Positions 17,801 through 25,900 of a DNA stretch of 64,000 nucleotides are shown here, in pieces (position 1 is the stretch's first letter; each line of letters opens with the position of its first letter). The notes beneath the pieces are model-generated. The model did not search any database, was not told where the DNA came from, and was given only the letters and a program-made list of their open reading frames with translations. Origin of the DNA: an uncultured Saprospiraceae bacterium (lineage in GTDB: Bacteria > Bacteroidota > Bacteroidia > Chitinophagales > Saprospiraceae); NCBI GenBank assembly GCA_937928405.1, contig CALFWZ010000181.1, positions 1 through 64,000 of the forward strand, read 5' to 3'. The translations under genes were made by a program, and so were the position numbers.

Positions 17801-17900
17801 TAAAATTTTGCGCAGAAAGTGATCCACTAAAAACTAATTTTATTAAAATTAATTTAAAAAATAGCGTTAAAAAGGTATATATTTTTAGCAGATGGTTCAC
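14847..17900 (-). CDS. Two-component propeller sensor histidine kinase (LytS-type core)
   Basis: A 1017-aa membrane sensor. Order: signal peptide (to about 30), two seven-bladed propellers of Reg_prop repeats (GxLWIGT-like blades, about 40-640), a Y_Y_Y domain (about 690-755), one transmembrane helix (about 770-790), a coiled coil and a His_kinase/LytS core with the phosphoacceptor histidine in NPHFIFN near 820, then a HATPase (VENAIIHG, DNGIG). Unlike hybrid propeller kinases it has no fused receiver or AraC domain, and no LytTR regulator is adjacent. The start is GTG, overlapping the stop of the upstream outer-membrane gene by 4 bp (GTGA). The propellers probably read an extracytoplasmic ligand. 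Confidence 0.92.
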   Translation of the reverse strand: MNHLLKIYTFLTLFFKLILIKLVFSGSLSAQNFTAENYPSFEVGHSQVYSLLEDSRGYLWIGTWGGGLSMYDGQNFKKFTGQQQPGTRYINTLLEDDKKNIIIGGAGNITIFDGQYFKSLPTLPPNVQQIKDLIQTPDKKIWVATDRGLFFLKKDKLIAVPSFPDNANIEDLFLTKTGTLWIATTEGAYYFENNFFNKISTIDGLSRDHVRSITATPDGRIWLATVTGGIDIYHKTSISRFSESDQLEEGLGINTISTDKLGRIWVGMVNEGTYCYHPKTSTGFWLRERTTAGLESDNTKVTLADQWGNYWLGTSGGGLTRYAASTQEFTQYTEADGLADKEVYALSKDSSGTLWLATSRGVSTFDGKNFSNFSKDRSFADIKCRAILVDQKNRIWIGTEGDGLKLYDGNSYRQFQPWDGIEGKLIQDIVEDSLGNIWVGMMDAGIARLAVDHRDSSGTTYRIDRFTEKNGLPVNAIYDLHLDRWQRLWYATRGGGIGYLENDSTLLNFSKNDGLPSMHVRTLTEDSLGYLWGGTADNGVFNIHLYGQQPQFSVFGEKEGLSSNNIYALISSSNDQVWVGNQSGVDLVAVSSGRDEIDLIKFYGNQEGFKGGETCESAILKDQDILWFGTIGGLMKYTPKVLVKDGNAPNIQITNIRLSYDSLQKTIYGNVLNKWGQVDSTLIFHHNDNNVSFEYNGLHLRQSSALKYQWKMDGLTEEWSLPQTDKKTDFPYLPSGKYTFRVQAVSATGIKSPEESVTFIIRTPIWKTWWFKLGSALLFLFLLGGFFFARIRTIRQESRQRTERLEMEKHLLELEQKALQLQMNPHFIFNVLNTIQSKINATDHRDARYQLAKFSKLMRATLENSRVSTIPLEEEIQSLENYLAMEKMSRNNSFDYTIELVGTTDPATLIPPMMVQPFVENAIIHGVAHVPEGGKIDVSFTQRNGFLEIMVLDNGIGRAAAKERKSQIEAQHKSVALAVTQERLELLGEQSGGLKRLEIEDITKDGKVAGTKVLLRI

Positions 17901-18604
17901 TCTTTTGGTGCGTTGTTTTTTTGAGGAAATAATCGATAGCCCAATCCGATCTGAAAGCTTCGTTCTCCTTGCGTATCAAAATCGAAGCCTCCCGTTTTTT
18001 GTTGCTGGTCAGTCCAAGCAGGATTGAAATTGCGTTGATAAGATATTCCAAAACTAACGTTGATATAGTTAATGTTTAAATCCAGAAAGAATCTTTCTCC
18101 CAGGGGAATTTCTAGGTGAGGAATAAAGGAAAATAAAATACCACCATCAATCGAAGTAACAGGAAAAGTGGAATTTTGTGCTGGCTCCGCATCTCCTTTA
18201 TAAAAATATAAATCAACCGCAGGGTTTAAACTAAAGGTCAGATAATTAAAAAGCTTTTTCTTTAATCGAACTCCTAACTCAAAACGTGCAGCCGTCTCGA
18301 AATCCTTAATAGCATAATCAATACTATCAAAAAAAACGTTTCGAGTTCTGATACGCATGCCCAGCTCAAGTTCCTTGCTATATTTCTTGTTGGGATTAAC
18401 CCATAAATAAGCAAGGGTTGCTCCTTTGAAATTATTGGTGTCGAAGCGACCTAGATATAGATTGGGTTCCCCGCGACCAATTTTTCCTAAATAAAAATCA
18501 CCGTAAACCTTCACCGCATCAAACGTTTCTTGTGCAGTGAGCGCGCCCCAAGAGAGGAATGCGCAGCACAAAAAACAATATAATTTCCATTTCCTTTTTT
18601 TCAT
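17897..18604 (-). CDS. Predicted outer-membrane beta-barrel protein
   Basis: A 235-aa exported protein with signal peptide MKKRKWKLYCFLCC...LTAQ, followed by alternating strands with aromatic girdle patterns and a C-terminal strand SFQIGLGYRLF. The frame stays open 45 codons upstream, but those codons run into the palindromic element at 18718, so I start at 18604. Its stop overlaps the GTG start of the propeller kinase, so the two are co-translated. It may be part of the same sensing unit. I do not recognise a named family. Confidence 0.75.
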   Translation of the reverse strand: MKKRKWKLYCFLCCAFLSWGALTAQETFDAVKVYGDFYLGKIGRGEPNLYLGRFDTNNFKGATLAYLWVNPNKKYSKELELGMRIRTRNVFFDSIDYAIKDFETAARFELGVRLKKKLFNYLTFSLNPAVDLYFYKGDAEPAQNSTFPVTSIDGGILFSFIPHLEIPLGERFFLDLNINYINVSFGISYQRNFNPAWTDQQQKTGGFDFDTQGERSFQIGLGYRLFPQKNNAPKE

Positions 18605-18717
18605 CACTAAATTTTTAGACATGATCACAAAAATAGTCCAAATCTTACGGAAGGGCCTTTTTGTGTAAAACATATTATGAAATTGGCTCAATTGTTGAGT
18701 CTTGTATTTCAGTTTAA

Positions 18718-18931
18718 CGAAGTAGCTTAATAATTCCAAAAGCAGCCGAGAACTAGAGAAAATTCAACAAATTCCCGCCTGACTGATTGTCGATCGGGCA
18801 GGGAACCTCTTTTCTGAAAGCATAGCCGCGCTATGGTTGAAGAAAAAGGTGCTTGTCCCGAACTTGATTCGGGGATAAGTTGGTGGATTTAATCAGTTCG
18901 TAGGCAATTTGGGAGTTTTTAAGCTACTTCG
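18718..18931. repeat. Palindromic intergenic element, copy A (214 bp)
   Basis: Bounded by a perfect 13-bp terminal inverted repeat (CGAAGTAGCTTAA / TTAAGCTACTTCG). Inside are imperfect complementary arms (GAGAACTAGAGAAAATT / AATCAGTTCGTAGGCAATTT) and a central hairpin CATAGC-CGC-GCTATG at 18821-18835. About 50 bp more than copy B (28392-28553) comes from two extra hairpin segments, one reading CCCGAACTTGATTCGGG. It codes for nothing. It occupies the divergent region between the outer-membrane gene and parA; the rest of that region holds only the parA promoter and leader. Confidence 0.82.
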
Positions 18932-18955
18932 ATGTTAAAAATTAATGTTCATAAG

Positions 18956-18986
18956 TTTCAGAAAAGGTCAGAATTTTTTATATTTG
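18956..18986 (+). promoter_or_regulatory. parA promoter (TTTC-N19-TATATTTG)
   Basis: A -33-like TTTC at 18956-18959 is spaced exactly 19 bp from TATATTTG at 18979-18986, which fits the Bacteroidota housekeeping promoter. It lies 94 bp upstream of the parA ATG. Confidence 0.6.
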
Positions 18987-18995
18987 TCCACAGGG

Positions 18996-19020
18996 GCTGG
19001 AAAATTTTTATATTTTCAGC
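18996..19020 (+). promoter_or_regulatory. Hairpin or operator in the parA leader
   Basis: GCTGGAAAAT and ATTTTCAGC form an imperfect inverted repeat just after the predicted -7 element, at the expected transcription start. It may be an autoregulatory operator for the ribbon-helix-helix partner or an mRNA hairpin. This is inference from position only. Confidence 0.4.
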
Positions 19021-19080
19021 ACTTACAGAAGGAACGTTTTAGCATTAGACATTATTTAGAAACACTATAATTAACCGTAC

Positions 19081-19845
19081 ATGGGAAAGATAATCTCTCT
19101 TTTGAACCACAAAGGTGGTGTAGGAAAAACGACGAGTGCCATTAATATTGGTGCTGGTTTAGTAGAATTAGGACAAAAAGTCCTTTTAATTGACCTTGAT
19201 CCTCAGGCCAACCTCACCCTTTCACTGGGTATTCCAAGACAAAAATTTACGATTTATGAATCTATTCGCGGCGAAAGCGAACTGGTTCCCTATAATGTCA
19301 AAGAAGGAATGGACGTGATTACCTCTAGTCTAGATCTATCTGGTGCAGAGATGGAATTGATTAACGAAGCCGGGCGGGAATACATTCTACAAGAATTATT
19401 TCAGCCAGTTTTGGAAGAGTACGATTATATTATTATCGATTGTCCACCATCGCTTGGACTATTGACCTTAAATGCTCTAACGACTAGTCATTATGTCTAC
19501 ATTCCATTACAGACAGAATTTTTAGCATTACAAGGATTGACCAAAATCAAGCAAGTTATTGATAAAGTACGATTCCGTCTGAACAAACAATTACAGATCG
19601 GAGGTGTAATTGCAACCATGTATGATGCACGGAAAGTATTAAATCGCGACGTAGTAGCTACTATCCAAAAGTATTTTGGTGATAAAGTATTTAATACGTT
19701 GATTCGTGATAACGTGACCCTCGCCGAAGCACCTGCTCAGCGTATGGATATATTTTCTTATGCAAAGAGTAGCAACGGCGCTAAAGATTATTTAAATCTT
19801 TGTAAGGAAATACTAGAACGTACTGCTGTCAAAGAAGAAGCCTAA
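19081..19845 (+). CDS. ParA-family partition ATPase
   Basis: A 254-aa ParA/MinD-fold ATPase. The deviant Walker A KGGVGKTT carries the signature lysine (K11) and the P-loop lysine (K16). Walker A' (LIDLDPQANLT) and Walker B (YIIIDCPPSLG) are intact, and there is no N-terminal helix-turn-helix extension. Such ATPases bind nucleoid DNA as ATP dimers and position chromosomes, plasmids or protein cargo. No parB, origin or replication gene is nearby, and the next gene is an RHH protein. That points to an orphan or cargo-type ParA system rather than the main chromosomal parAB. Confidence 0.93.
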   Translation: MGKIISLLNHKGGVGKTTSAINIGAGLVELGQKVLLIDLDPQANLTLSLGIPRQKFTIYESIRGESELVPYNVKEGMDVITSSLDLSGAEMELINEAGREYILQELFQPVLEEYDYIIIDCPPSLGLLTLNALTTSHYVYIPLQTEFLALQGLTKIKQVIDKVRFRLNKQLQIGGVIATMYDARKVLNRDVVATIQKYFGDKVFNTLIRDNVTLAEAPAQRMDIFSYAKSSNGAKDYLNLCKEILERTAVKEEA

Positions 19846-19890
19846 AACCCGCAATCGAACCTTTATTATGAACCACTAAATCCCACGATT

Positions 19891-20457
19891 GTGAGTAAGA
19901 AAACATTAAAAGACGGTTTGGAAAGTCTCTTTGGAATGCCTCCGGCTTCGGTCGAAGAAGAAACGGCATTTATGGGAGACAATGTCTTGCCGGGAGGAAA
20001 AAAAGTAAAAAAATCTCCACAGAGAAAAGCTTCGGACACTCGAAAGCGTTCTGGAAGTAGTAAAAGTTTTACTGCTGATCTGGAATCGTTATTTCAAACA
20101 GTTGTTAAGGAATCTGTTGCAGAAGAAAAGAAAAAAGCTGTTCGTAAAGAACAGCGTACACTTGGTAGACCTCAATCAGATACTTCTGCCTCTGAAAACC
20201 CCCGTCGACCGATGAGTGGACTGGATGCTTTGATCAGACAAACAGTAGCACCTAACAAAGAGGAAATAAAACGAGCTGCTGTTCCTAAAGAGAAAAAGCG
20301 AGTAACTTTTGTTTTTGATAAAAAGAAACTCTTGAAATTAAAAACAATTGCTAAACTCGAAAAGGCGTATCTGAAAGATATTATCGGTGGCCTTATTTCA
20401 GAATATTTGGACGAATACGATATTGATGAAAACAGTGCTTCAGAATCTTCTAAATAA
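19891..20457 (+). CDS. ParA-partner candidate: triple short motif plus ribbon-helix-helix domain
   Basis: A 188-aa, highly charged, mostly disordered protein with a GTG start 45 bp after parA. Three copies of one short motif are visible: GLESLF (9-14), DLESLF (63-68) and GLDALI (110-115), with QTVV/RQTVA after the second and third. They resemble the N-terminal GLxALI segment by which chromosomal ParB proteins contact ParA. Basic linkers (KKVKK, RKRSG) separate them. Residues 136-176 fit a ribbon-helix-helix fold: strand RVTFVFD, then helices KKLLKLKTIAKLEKAYL and KDIIGGLISEYLDEY. I infer a DNA-binding ParA activator comparable in principle to ParG/omega. No ParB domain is present. Not a family I can name. 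Confidence 0.75.
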   Translation: MSKKTLKDGLESLFGMPPASVEEETAFMGDNVLPGGKKVKKSPQRKASDTRKRSGSSKSFTADLESLFQTVVKESVAEEKKKAVRKEQRTLGRPQSDTSASENPRRPMSGLDALIRQTVAPNKEEIKRAAVPKEKKRVTFVFDKKKLLKLKTIAKLEKAYLKDIIGGLISEYLDEYDIDENSASESSK

Positions 20458-20488
20458 ACTGATTGAACAAGTCTAATATCTAAAAAAT

Positions 20489-20520
20489 GGCTGATTCCGA
20501 CTTGGAACCAGCCGTTTTTT
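20489..20520 (+). terminator. Intrinsic terminator of the parA operon
   Basis: GGCTGATTCC pairs with GGAACCAGCC (one G-T pair) around a 5-nt loop and is followed by GTTTTTT. It starts 32 bp after the stop codon. Confidence 0.88.
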
Positions 20521-20626
20521 ATAGAAGTTGTTTAAATAATGAATCGGTAATGTTTGAAGTAAGATGAGGGAATGACAAGTAAGGAAAAAATATACTGCGA
20601 ACGGGATAAAATTGTGAAAGTGAACT

Positions 20627-20707
20627 AATTGTTTATTTGTTGAACTGTTTATTCGTTTACAAGCTATACTTGGATAAACAGTTAAACAGTTAAACGAATA
20701 AACAGTA
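20627..20707. repeat. 8-bp period fold-back array (AAACAGTT type)
   Basis: Left arm: AATTGTTT, ATTTGTTG, AACTGTTT, ATTCGTTT in register. Right arm: AAACAGTT twice, AAACGAAT, AAACAGTA in register. A 16-bp stretch (20644-20659) is perfectly complementary to 20691-20706. Non-coding, between the parA terminator and the DUF3137 gene. Confidence 0.8.
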
Positions 20708-20747
20708 TTGAAAAATCACTTTTTTGCCCCGTTCCGAGTATAAATTT

Positions 20748-20852
20748 TGCTAGTTAGAGTTAGCCTCTTGGCCAGTTCGCTTCCTTCATTCGTAAAGTTC
20801 GTTAGAAGGAAGCGAACTGGCTAACCAGCGAACTAGCCAACCAGCAAGAAAT
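20748..20852. repeat. 8-bp period fold-back array (GCNAACNR type)
   Basis: The right arm reads in exact register GCGAACTG, GCTAACCA, GCGAACTA, GCCAACCA, GCAAGAAA (20812-20851). The left arm is the complementary series. A 17-bp perfect inverted repeat (20771-20787 with 20805-20821) forms the tip of the stem. The same octamer word builds the arrays at 37990-38066 and 40640-40734. Confidence 0.82.
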
Positions 20853-20948
20853 TTGTCTAAAACTCAGATAATTAATTATCAACTTTTTTTTCTATAAAAA
20901 ATTACCGTCTTATTATTAAAAAGAAAACAAGTCTATTAACCTTTCCAC

Positions 20949-21908
20949 ATGGATCGACTCGCCGAATTTCGCATTTTTTACAACCATACCATTCATCCCG
21001 AGTTGGTCAGAATGGAAAACAAGCGAAAAAGACTACTCTGGTTATTTTTAATAAGTGTATTACTTTTCTTAGCTATTGGCTTTCTGTCCATGTATCTAAA
21101 TATTCCGACGGTTACTTTTTTTTTGATGATTCCACTTGGACTTTATCTGGGATATCTCAGTTATCGGATGAATCAATTTGTTAAAACTTTCAAACCGAAT
21201 GTAGTCAATCTTGTATTAGATTTTATAGACGATGATCTAAACTTCGACACGCTTCGTTACGACGGAGAACGATTTATTGGAAAGCATCAATTTAAGAAAA
21301 GTAAAATTTTTACTTCCAACGCTTCGTTCTACAAAGGAGAAGATTATATCAGTGGAAAAATTGGGGAGGTTCCATTTGAAATGTGTGAGTTGAAAGTGCG
21401 AGAATTATCCAAGGTACGAGATCGGTATAATTATGTTTTTCGCGGGGTATTTATGCGAGCGACGATGAAACGTCCGGTAAGAGGAGCTATCCTGATTTTG
21501 CCGGCTGCATTTAAACAATATCTTACCCGTACGATTAAATCTTTTGATCGTGCCGGAGGAGAGCAACTGGATGAATCATATATGAATCCTGCCTTTGCAG
21601 AATTATTTGACGTTTATGTTTCGCCTGATGCGCAGCCAAGGTATGTGCTAGATGAAAATATACAAGTCAAAATTGCTCGTTATCGGGAAAAGATAGGTAA
21701 GGAAATTTACCTTAGTTTTGTAAATAATGATATATACGTGGCTGTGACTGAACCAAAAGACATTTTGGAGCCTTATATATTCCGTTCCAACGTCAGTTTC
21801 ACCTTGGTACTGGAATTTTTCAAAGACATCCAACTTTTATTAGGCATTGTTCAGGATTTTGACGGTAGGAGCGCGGACGATACAGATATTCAAAAATTAT
21901 TATCATGA
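20949..21908 (+). CDS. DUF3137 family membrane protein
   Basis: A 319-aa protein with two adjacent transmembrane helices (about 29-50 and 53-71) and a cytoplasmic domain with the DUF3137 pattern (GKIGEVPFEMCELKV, FRGVF, near the C-terminus LSFVNNDIYVAV). The function of the family is unknown. Its stop overlaps the start of the TraB/GumN lipoprotein (ATGA), so the two are translationally coupled. Confidence 0.85.
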   Translation: MDRLAEFRIFYNHTIHPELVRMENKRKRLLWLFLISVLLFLAIGFLSMYLNIPTVTFFLMIPLGLYLGYLSYRMNQFVKTFKPNVVNLVLDFIDDDLNFDTLRYDGERFIGKHQFKKSKIFTSNASFYKGEDYISGKIGEVPFEMCELKVRELSKVRDRYNYVFRGVFMRATMKRPVRGAILILPAAFKQYLTRTIKSFDRAGGEQLDESYMNPAFAELFDVYVSPDAQPRYVLDENIQVKIARYREKIGKEIYLSFVNNDIYVAVTEPKDILEPYIFRSNVSFTLVLEFFKDIQLLLGIVQDFDGRSADDTDIQKLLS

Positions 21909-22897
21909 AAAAAATATTTATTCCATACTTTTTCCTTTTAGTGCTGATTGTTTCAGCTTGTAGTCCTAAGACTAGCCAAAAAGCGATGACTGAACCAGTC
22001 TCTTTGGTGCCTACGGAAAAATCATTATTGTGGAAAATCGAAGGAAAGGATTTGACGCAGTCCTCCTATCTTTACGGAACGATCCATATGATCAACAAAG
22101 ATGATTTCTTTTTAACGGATTCTACGGTAGCTGTTTTTGACCGAATGCAGCAAATAGTTTTTGAAATTAATATGGACGATATGTCCGACATGAGTGCTAT
22201 GATGGGAATGATTGGTAAAATAATGATGGAGGATGGCACCACCTTAAAAGATCTTTTAAGCAAAGAAGATTACAAAATGGTAAGTGATCATTTTTCTGAA
22301 TTAGGATTACCCATGATGATGCTAGAAAGAATCAAGCCGATGTTTTTGTCGGCAATGTCGGGAGGAGATTTTGATTTTACCAGCCCTTCACCAGGAGGTG
22401 GCATGGGGGAAGATATAAAATCGTATGAAATGGAATTTATGGAAATGGCAAAAGCTGACGAAAAAAATATGGGTGGGCTAGAAACCATCGAATATCAGAT
22501 GAGCGTATTTGATAGTATTCCCTATACAGATCAAGCGGCCATGCTAGTCACTTCTATTCGTGGAGGAGATGAAGAGGGCGAAGATGAGTTGAGTAAGATG
22601 ATAGAAATTTATAAGCAACAGGATATCGCTGGGATGCAGCAAATGTTCAAATCAGATGTTGATGGAATAGGAAAATATGAAGATATCTTTCTAAAAAATA
22701 GAAATCAAAATTGGATTCCTGTCATTGGTAAAATGGCAAAAGAACAACCTACTTTTTTTGCGGTTGGTGCCGGACACCTAGGCGGTGAATTTGGTGTCAT
22801 TACCTTGTTACGAAAAGCAGGATACAAAGTGTCTCCTATCATGTCAACTCCACTGAAAGTATTGCCAAAGAAAAAAAGAAAGGCGACGCGGATGTAG
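21905..22897 (+). CDS. TraB/GumN family lipoprotein
   Basis: A 330-aa lipoprotein with lipobox VSAC near residue 19. The TraB/GumN fold is marked by LYGTIHM near residue 58, whose GxxH is a predicted metal-binding motif, and by the C-terminal FAVGAGHLGGEFGVITLL second motif. Members are proposed metal-dependent peptidases, but activity is shown for few. A Met-rich middle section (MSDMSAMMGMIGK) is unusual in composition. It starts inside the DUF3137 stop codon. Confidence 0.85.
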   Translation: MKKIFIPYFFLLVLIVSACSPKTSQKAMTEPVSLVPTEKSLLWKIEGKDLTQSSYLYGTIHMINKDDFFLTDSTVAVFDRMQQIVFEINMDDMSDMSAMMGMIGKIMMEDGTTLKDLLSKEDYKMVSDHFSELGLPMMMLERIKPMFLSAMSGGDFDFTSPSPGGGMGEDIKSYEMEFMEMAKADEKNMGGLETIEYQMSVFDSIPYTDQAAMLVTSIRGGDEEGEDELSKMIEIYKQQDIAGMQQMFKSDVDGIGKYEDIFLKNRNQNWIPVIGKMAKEQPTFFAVGAGHLGGEFGVITLLRKAGYKVSPIMSTPLKVLPKKKRKATRM

Positions 22898-22904
22898 GGT
22901 TTTG

Positions 22905-22952
22905 TTGAAATGTTGAGTTGTTGAAATGTTGAATTTTAACTCAACCATTCAA
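22905..22952. repeat. 8-bp period array (TTGAAATG type) between convergent genes
   Basis: Six 8-bp units in register: TTGAAATG, TTGAGTTG, TTGAAATG, TTGAATTT, TAACTCAA, CCATTCAA. The last two can pair with the earlier ones. It fills the short gap between two convergent genes, where a terminator would be expected, and may act as one. Confidence 0.7.
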
Positions 22953-22956
22953 TAGT

Positions 22957-25900
22957 CTAATCTCGCTCCACCACCAAACGAGTATGTAACGCTTTTCGTT
23001 TTTCAGTCTGGAATCTTACCAGATAAATTCCATTAGGATAATTGCTCACGTCAAGGATGATCCGCTGATCAGCAGTTGGATCGTATTGCTCTTGGTGGAT
23101 AATTTGCCCCAAACTATTAGTCAGCATCAGATTGACAGAATGATCAACTAATAATTCACTCATCAGCGTAACCTCCGAACTGGCTGGATTTGGAAAAACA
23201 TTTAATCTTCCTACAATTTCTCCTAGCTCAACGGCTTGTATATTGGTAAATACGGTGGTTCCATCATGTTTATTGGCAACCACTCGATATTCGTAACGAC
23301 CATTGGTTAGCGAGTAATCTGGATATTGATAAAAATGCGTTTGTTCCGTATTATCATAAGATGCAACTTGGTCAATTACACTAAATACACCATCCCTTCC
23401 TTTTCTTTCAATGGTATAAGTCTCCGTTTCTGCATCTAAGTTAGTCACCCAATTCAGTCTAACGGTTCGGGCTTCGACGTAGGCTGAAAGATTAAACGCA
23501 ACACTACTATTTATAATTGAACTGACAGGAGCGGGTTGAATATTAATGGTATAATCTTCCACCTCTCCATTAGTAAAAGCGTCACACGGACCTACCGCAG
23601 CATTACGACTCATGGTTACGCGCATTCGAGTGGCACCGTTGGGAGCGTTGGTTGGAATCGTAATATCTTCGATGATCGGAGCAGCCGTGGTTCCGTTTAC
23701 ACCATTTTCATAAATGGTAGAAATGACTAACTCGCCAGGATCATTAAAGTTTTCATTTCCATTAAAATCAATCCATACCTGAAAATATTCGGTAAAATGT
23801 GTGTAACTAAAAACCGGTTGGATGGATAGCGTATAATCTGTTCCTTTTATTACGTTTGCCGTTCGTGTTGTAAAATCACCGTATCCATTTTTACCACTGG
23901 TATTGTCTAGGTCACTTAAACTTACATTGCCAATCCATTCTTCCCAAGGAGCAGTTGCAGCAGAGGCACAGTATCCATTACCAATTGGCCCTCCATCGCT
24001 TACGTTGATCGTAAAAGAACAGGTTTCAATATTTCCACAGTCGTCTGTGGCTTCGTACGTAATCGTAGTCGTTCCAATTGGAAAATCACTTCCTGAGGGT
24101 AACCCCGCAATTTGATCGATGGTAATATTTCCACCAGGACAAGTTGTAAGAGGGGTAGGCGTATTCCAGTTAGCGATGGCCGTGGTAGATCCCGCAGCCG
24201 TTGTTATATTTTGATTAGCAGGACAGTTAATGGAGAGAGAAGCCTGGTCACTGCTTAGTGTGACGGTAAAAGAGCAGGTTTCCAAATTTCCACAATTGTC
24301 GGTTGCTTCGTAGGCAATGGTATAAATTCCAAGCGGTTGAGTACTACCATTAGCTGGGCCACTGGTCTGTGTTAGGGTTGGTGTACCAGTTGGACATGTA
24401 CTACTAAAAGTAGGCGTTTGCCAGTTAACGACTCCATTGGTGGCACCAACACCAGCACTGATGTTAAGATCTGTAGAACAACCAAGCGTTAGAATTGGTC
24501 CGTTATTGATAATATTGACCGTATAATCTTCCACTTCTCCAAATTCGAAAAGCTCGCAAGGTCCTGCCGGTTCAGTACGGTTCATAGAAACGCGCATTCG
24601 TGTATTTCCTGTAGCGGCTCCCGAAGGAATACTAATGTTTTGAATGACTGGATTTGCTGTAGTTCCATTAATCCCATTCGTATAAACAGCATCAACTACT
24701 AATTCACCCGGATCAGCAAAACTTTCATTTTGATTGAAGTCGATCCAAACTTGGATGTATTCCGTAAAATGAGTGTAACTGAAAATGGGCTGAACCGCAA
24801 CCTGATAATTACCTCCTATATCTACATTAGCCACTAAATTGGTAAAGTCACTGTATCCAGATTTATTACTAGGATTATTTAGATCATTCAAACTAACATT
24901 ACCAATCCAATCTATCCAAGGAGCAGAAGCTGCTGATTCGCAGTAACCATTACCTATTGGTCCTCCATCGTTAACGGTAAGGATAAAAGAACAAGTTTCT
25001 AGATTTCCACAATCATCCGTTGCTTCGTAGGTAATTGTATTCGTACCGATTGGGAATGCATTTCCGGAAGGAAGACCTACCGTTTGTAAAATGGTGGTAG
25101 TTCCTGTTGGGCAATTGGTTGTTGGAACAGGCGTAGTCCAAGTAGCAATACTTGTGCTTTCTCCAGGCAGTGTAGTTAAAGTTTGATTAGCGGGACAATC
25201 TAAGGTCAAAGTAGGAATACCTCCATCGTTAACAGTAATCGTAAAAGAGCAGGTTTCTAAATTCCCACAGCCATCCGATGCTTCGTAAGTAATGGTATTT
25301 ATTCCGATGGGAAAATTATTTCCGGGGGGGAGGCCCGCAGTTTGATTGAGGAGGGTCGTTCCTGTTGGGCAATCCGAAATCGGACTTGGAATCGTCCAAG
25401 TAGTGACAGCAGTGGCAGCACCAGGAATCGTGGAAATTACTTGATCCGATGGACAACTTAAGCTAAGAGATGCTGGCGAACTTTCGAGCGTAATATCAAA
25501 GGAACAGTTTTCAATATTTCCACAATTATCGGTAGCTTCATAAGAGATGGTATAGGTACCGGTGGATTGAACCGTACCATTGATGGGGCCATTCGTCTGC
25601 AAGAGATTGACAATTTCATCGGGACAAGAAGTGGTAGCGATGGGATCATTCCAGCTAATGATTCCAGTAGTGGCTCCAATTCCTAAATCGATGGTAAGGT
25701 TATCGGAGCAATCTAAACTTAAGATAGGACCACTGCTGATCAGGTTGATGGTATAATCTTCTACTTCTCCAAAAACGAAAACTTCACATGGGCCACTGGC
25801 TTGATCTCTTTGCATGGATACACGCATACGGGTATTTCCGGTCATCGCTCCTGCTGGAATAGAAATGTTTTCAGTAACCGGAGTTGCGGTAGTTCCATCA

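Noticed and set aside
18605-18739. 45-codon extension of the outer-membrane protein
   Set aside because: It overlaps the inverted-repeat end of the palindromic element and precedes a clear signal peptide.
19081-20457. Classical chromosomal parAB locus
   Set aside because: The partner lacks a ParB CTPase or helix-turn-helix domain and no origin-linked genes are present.
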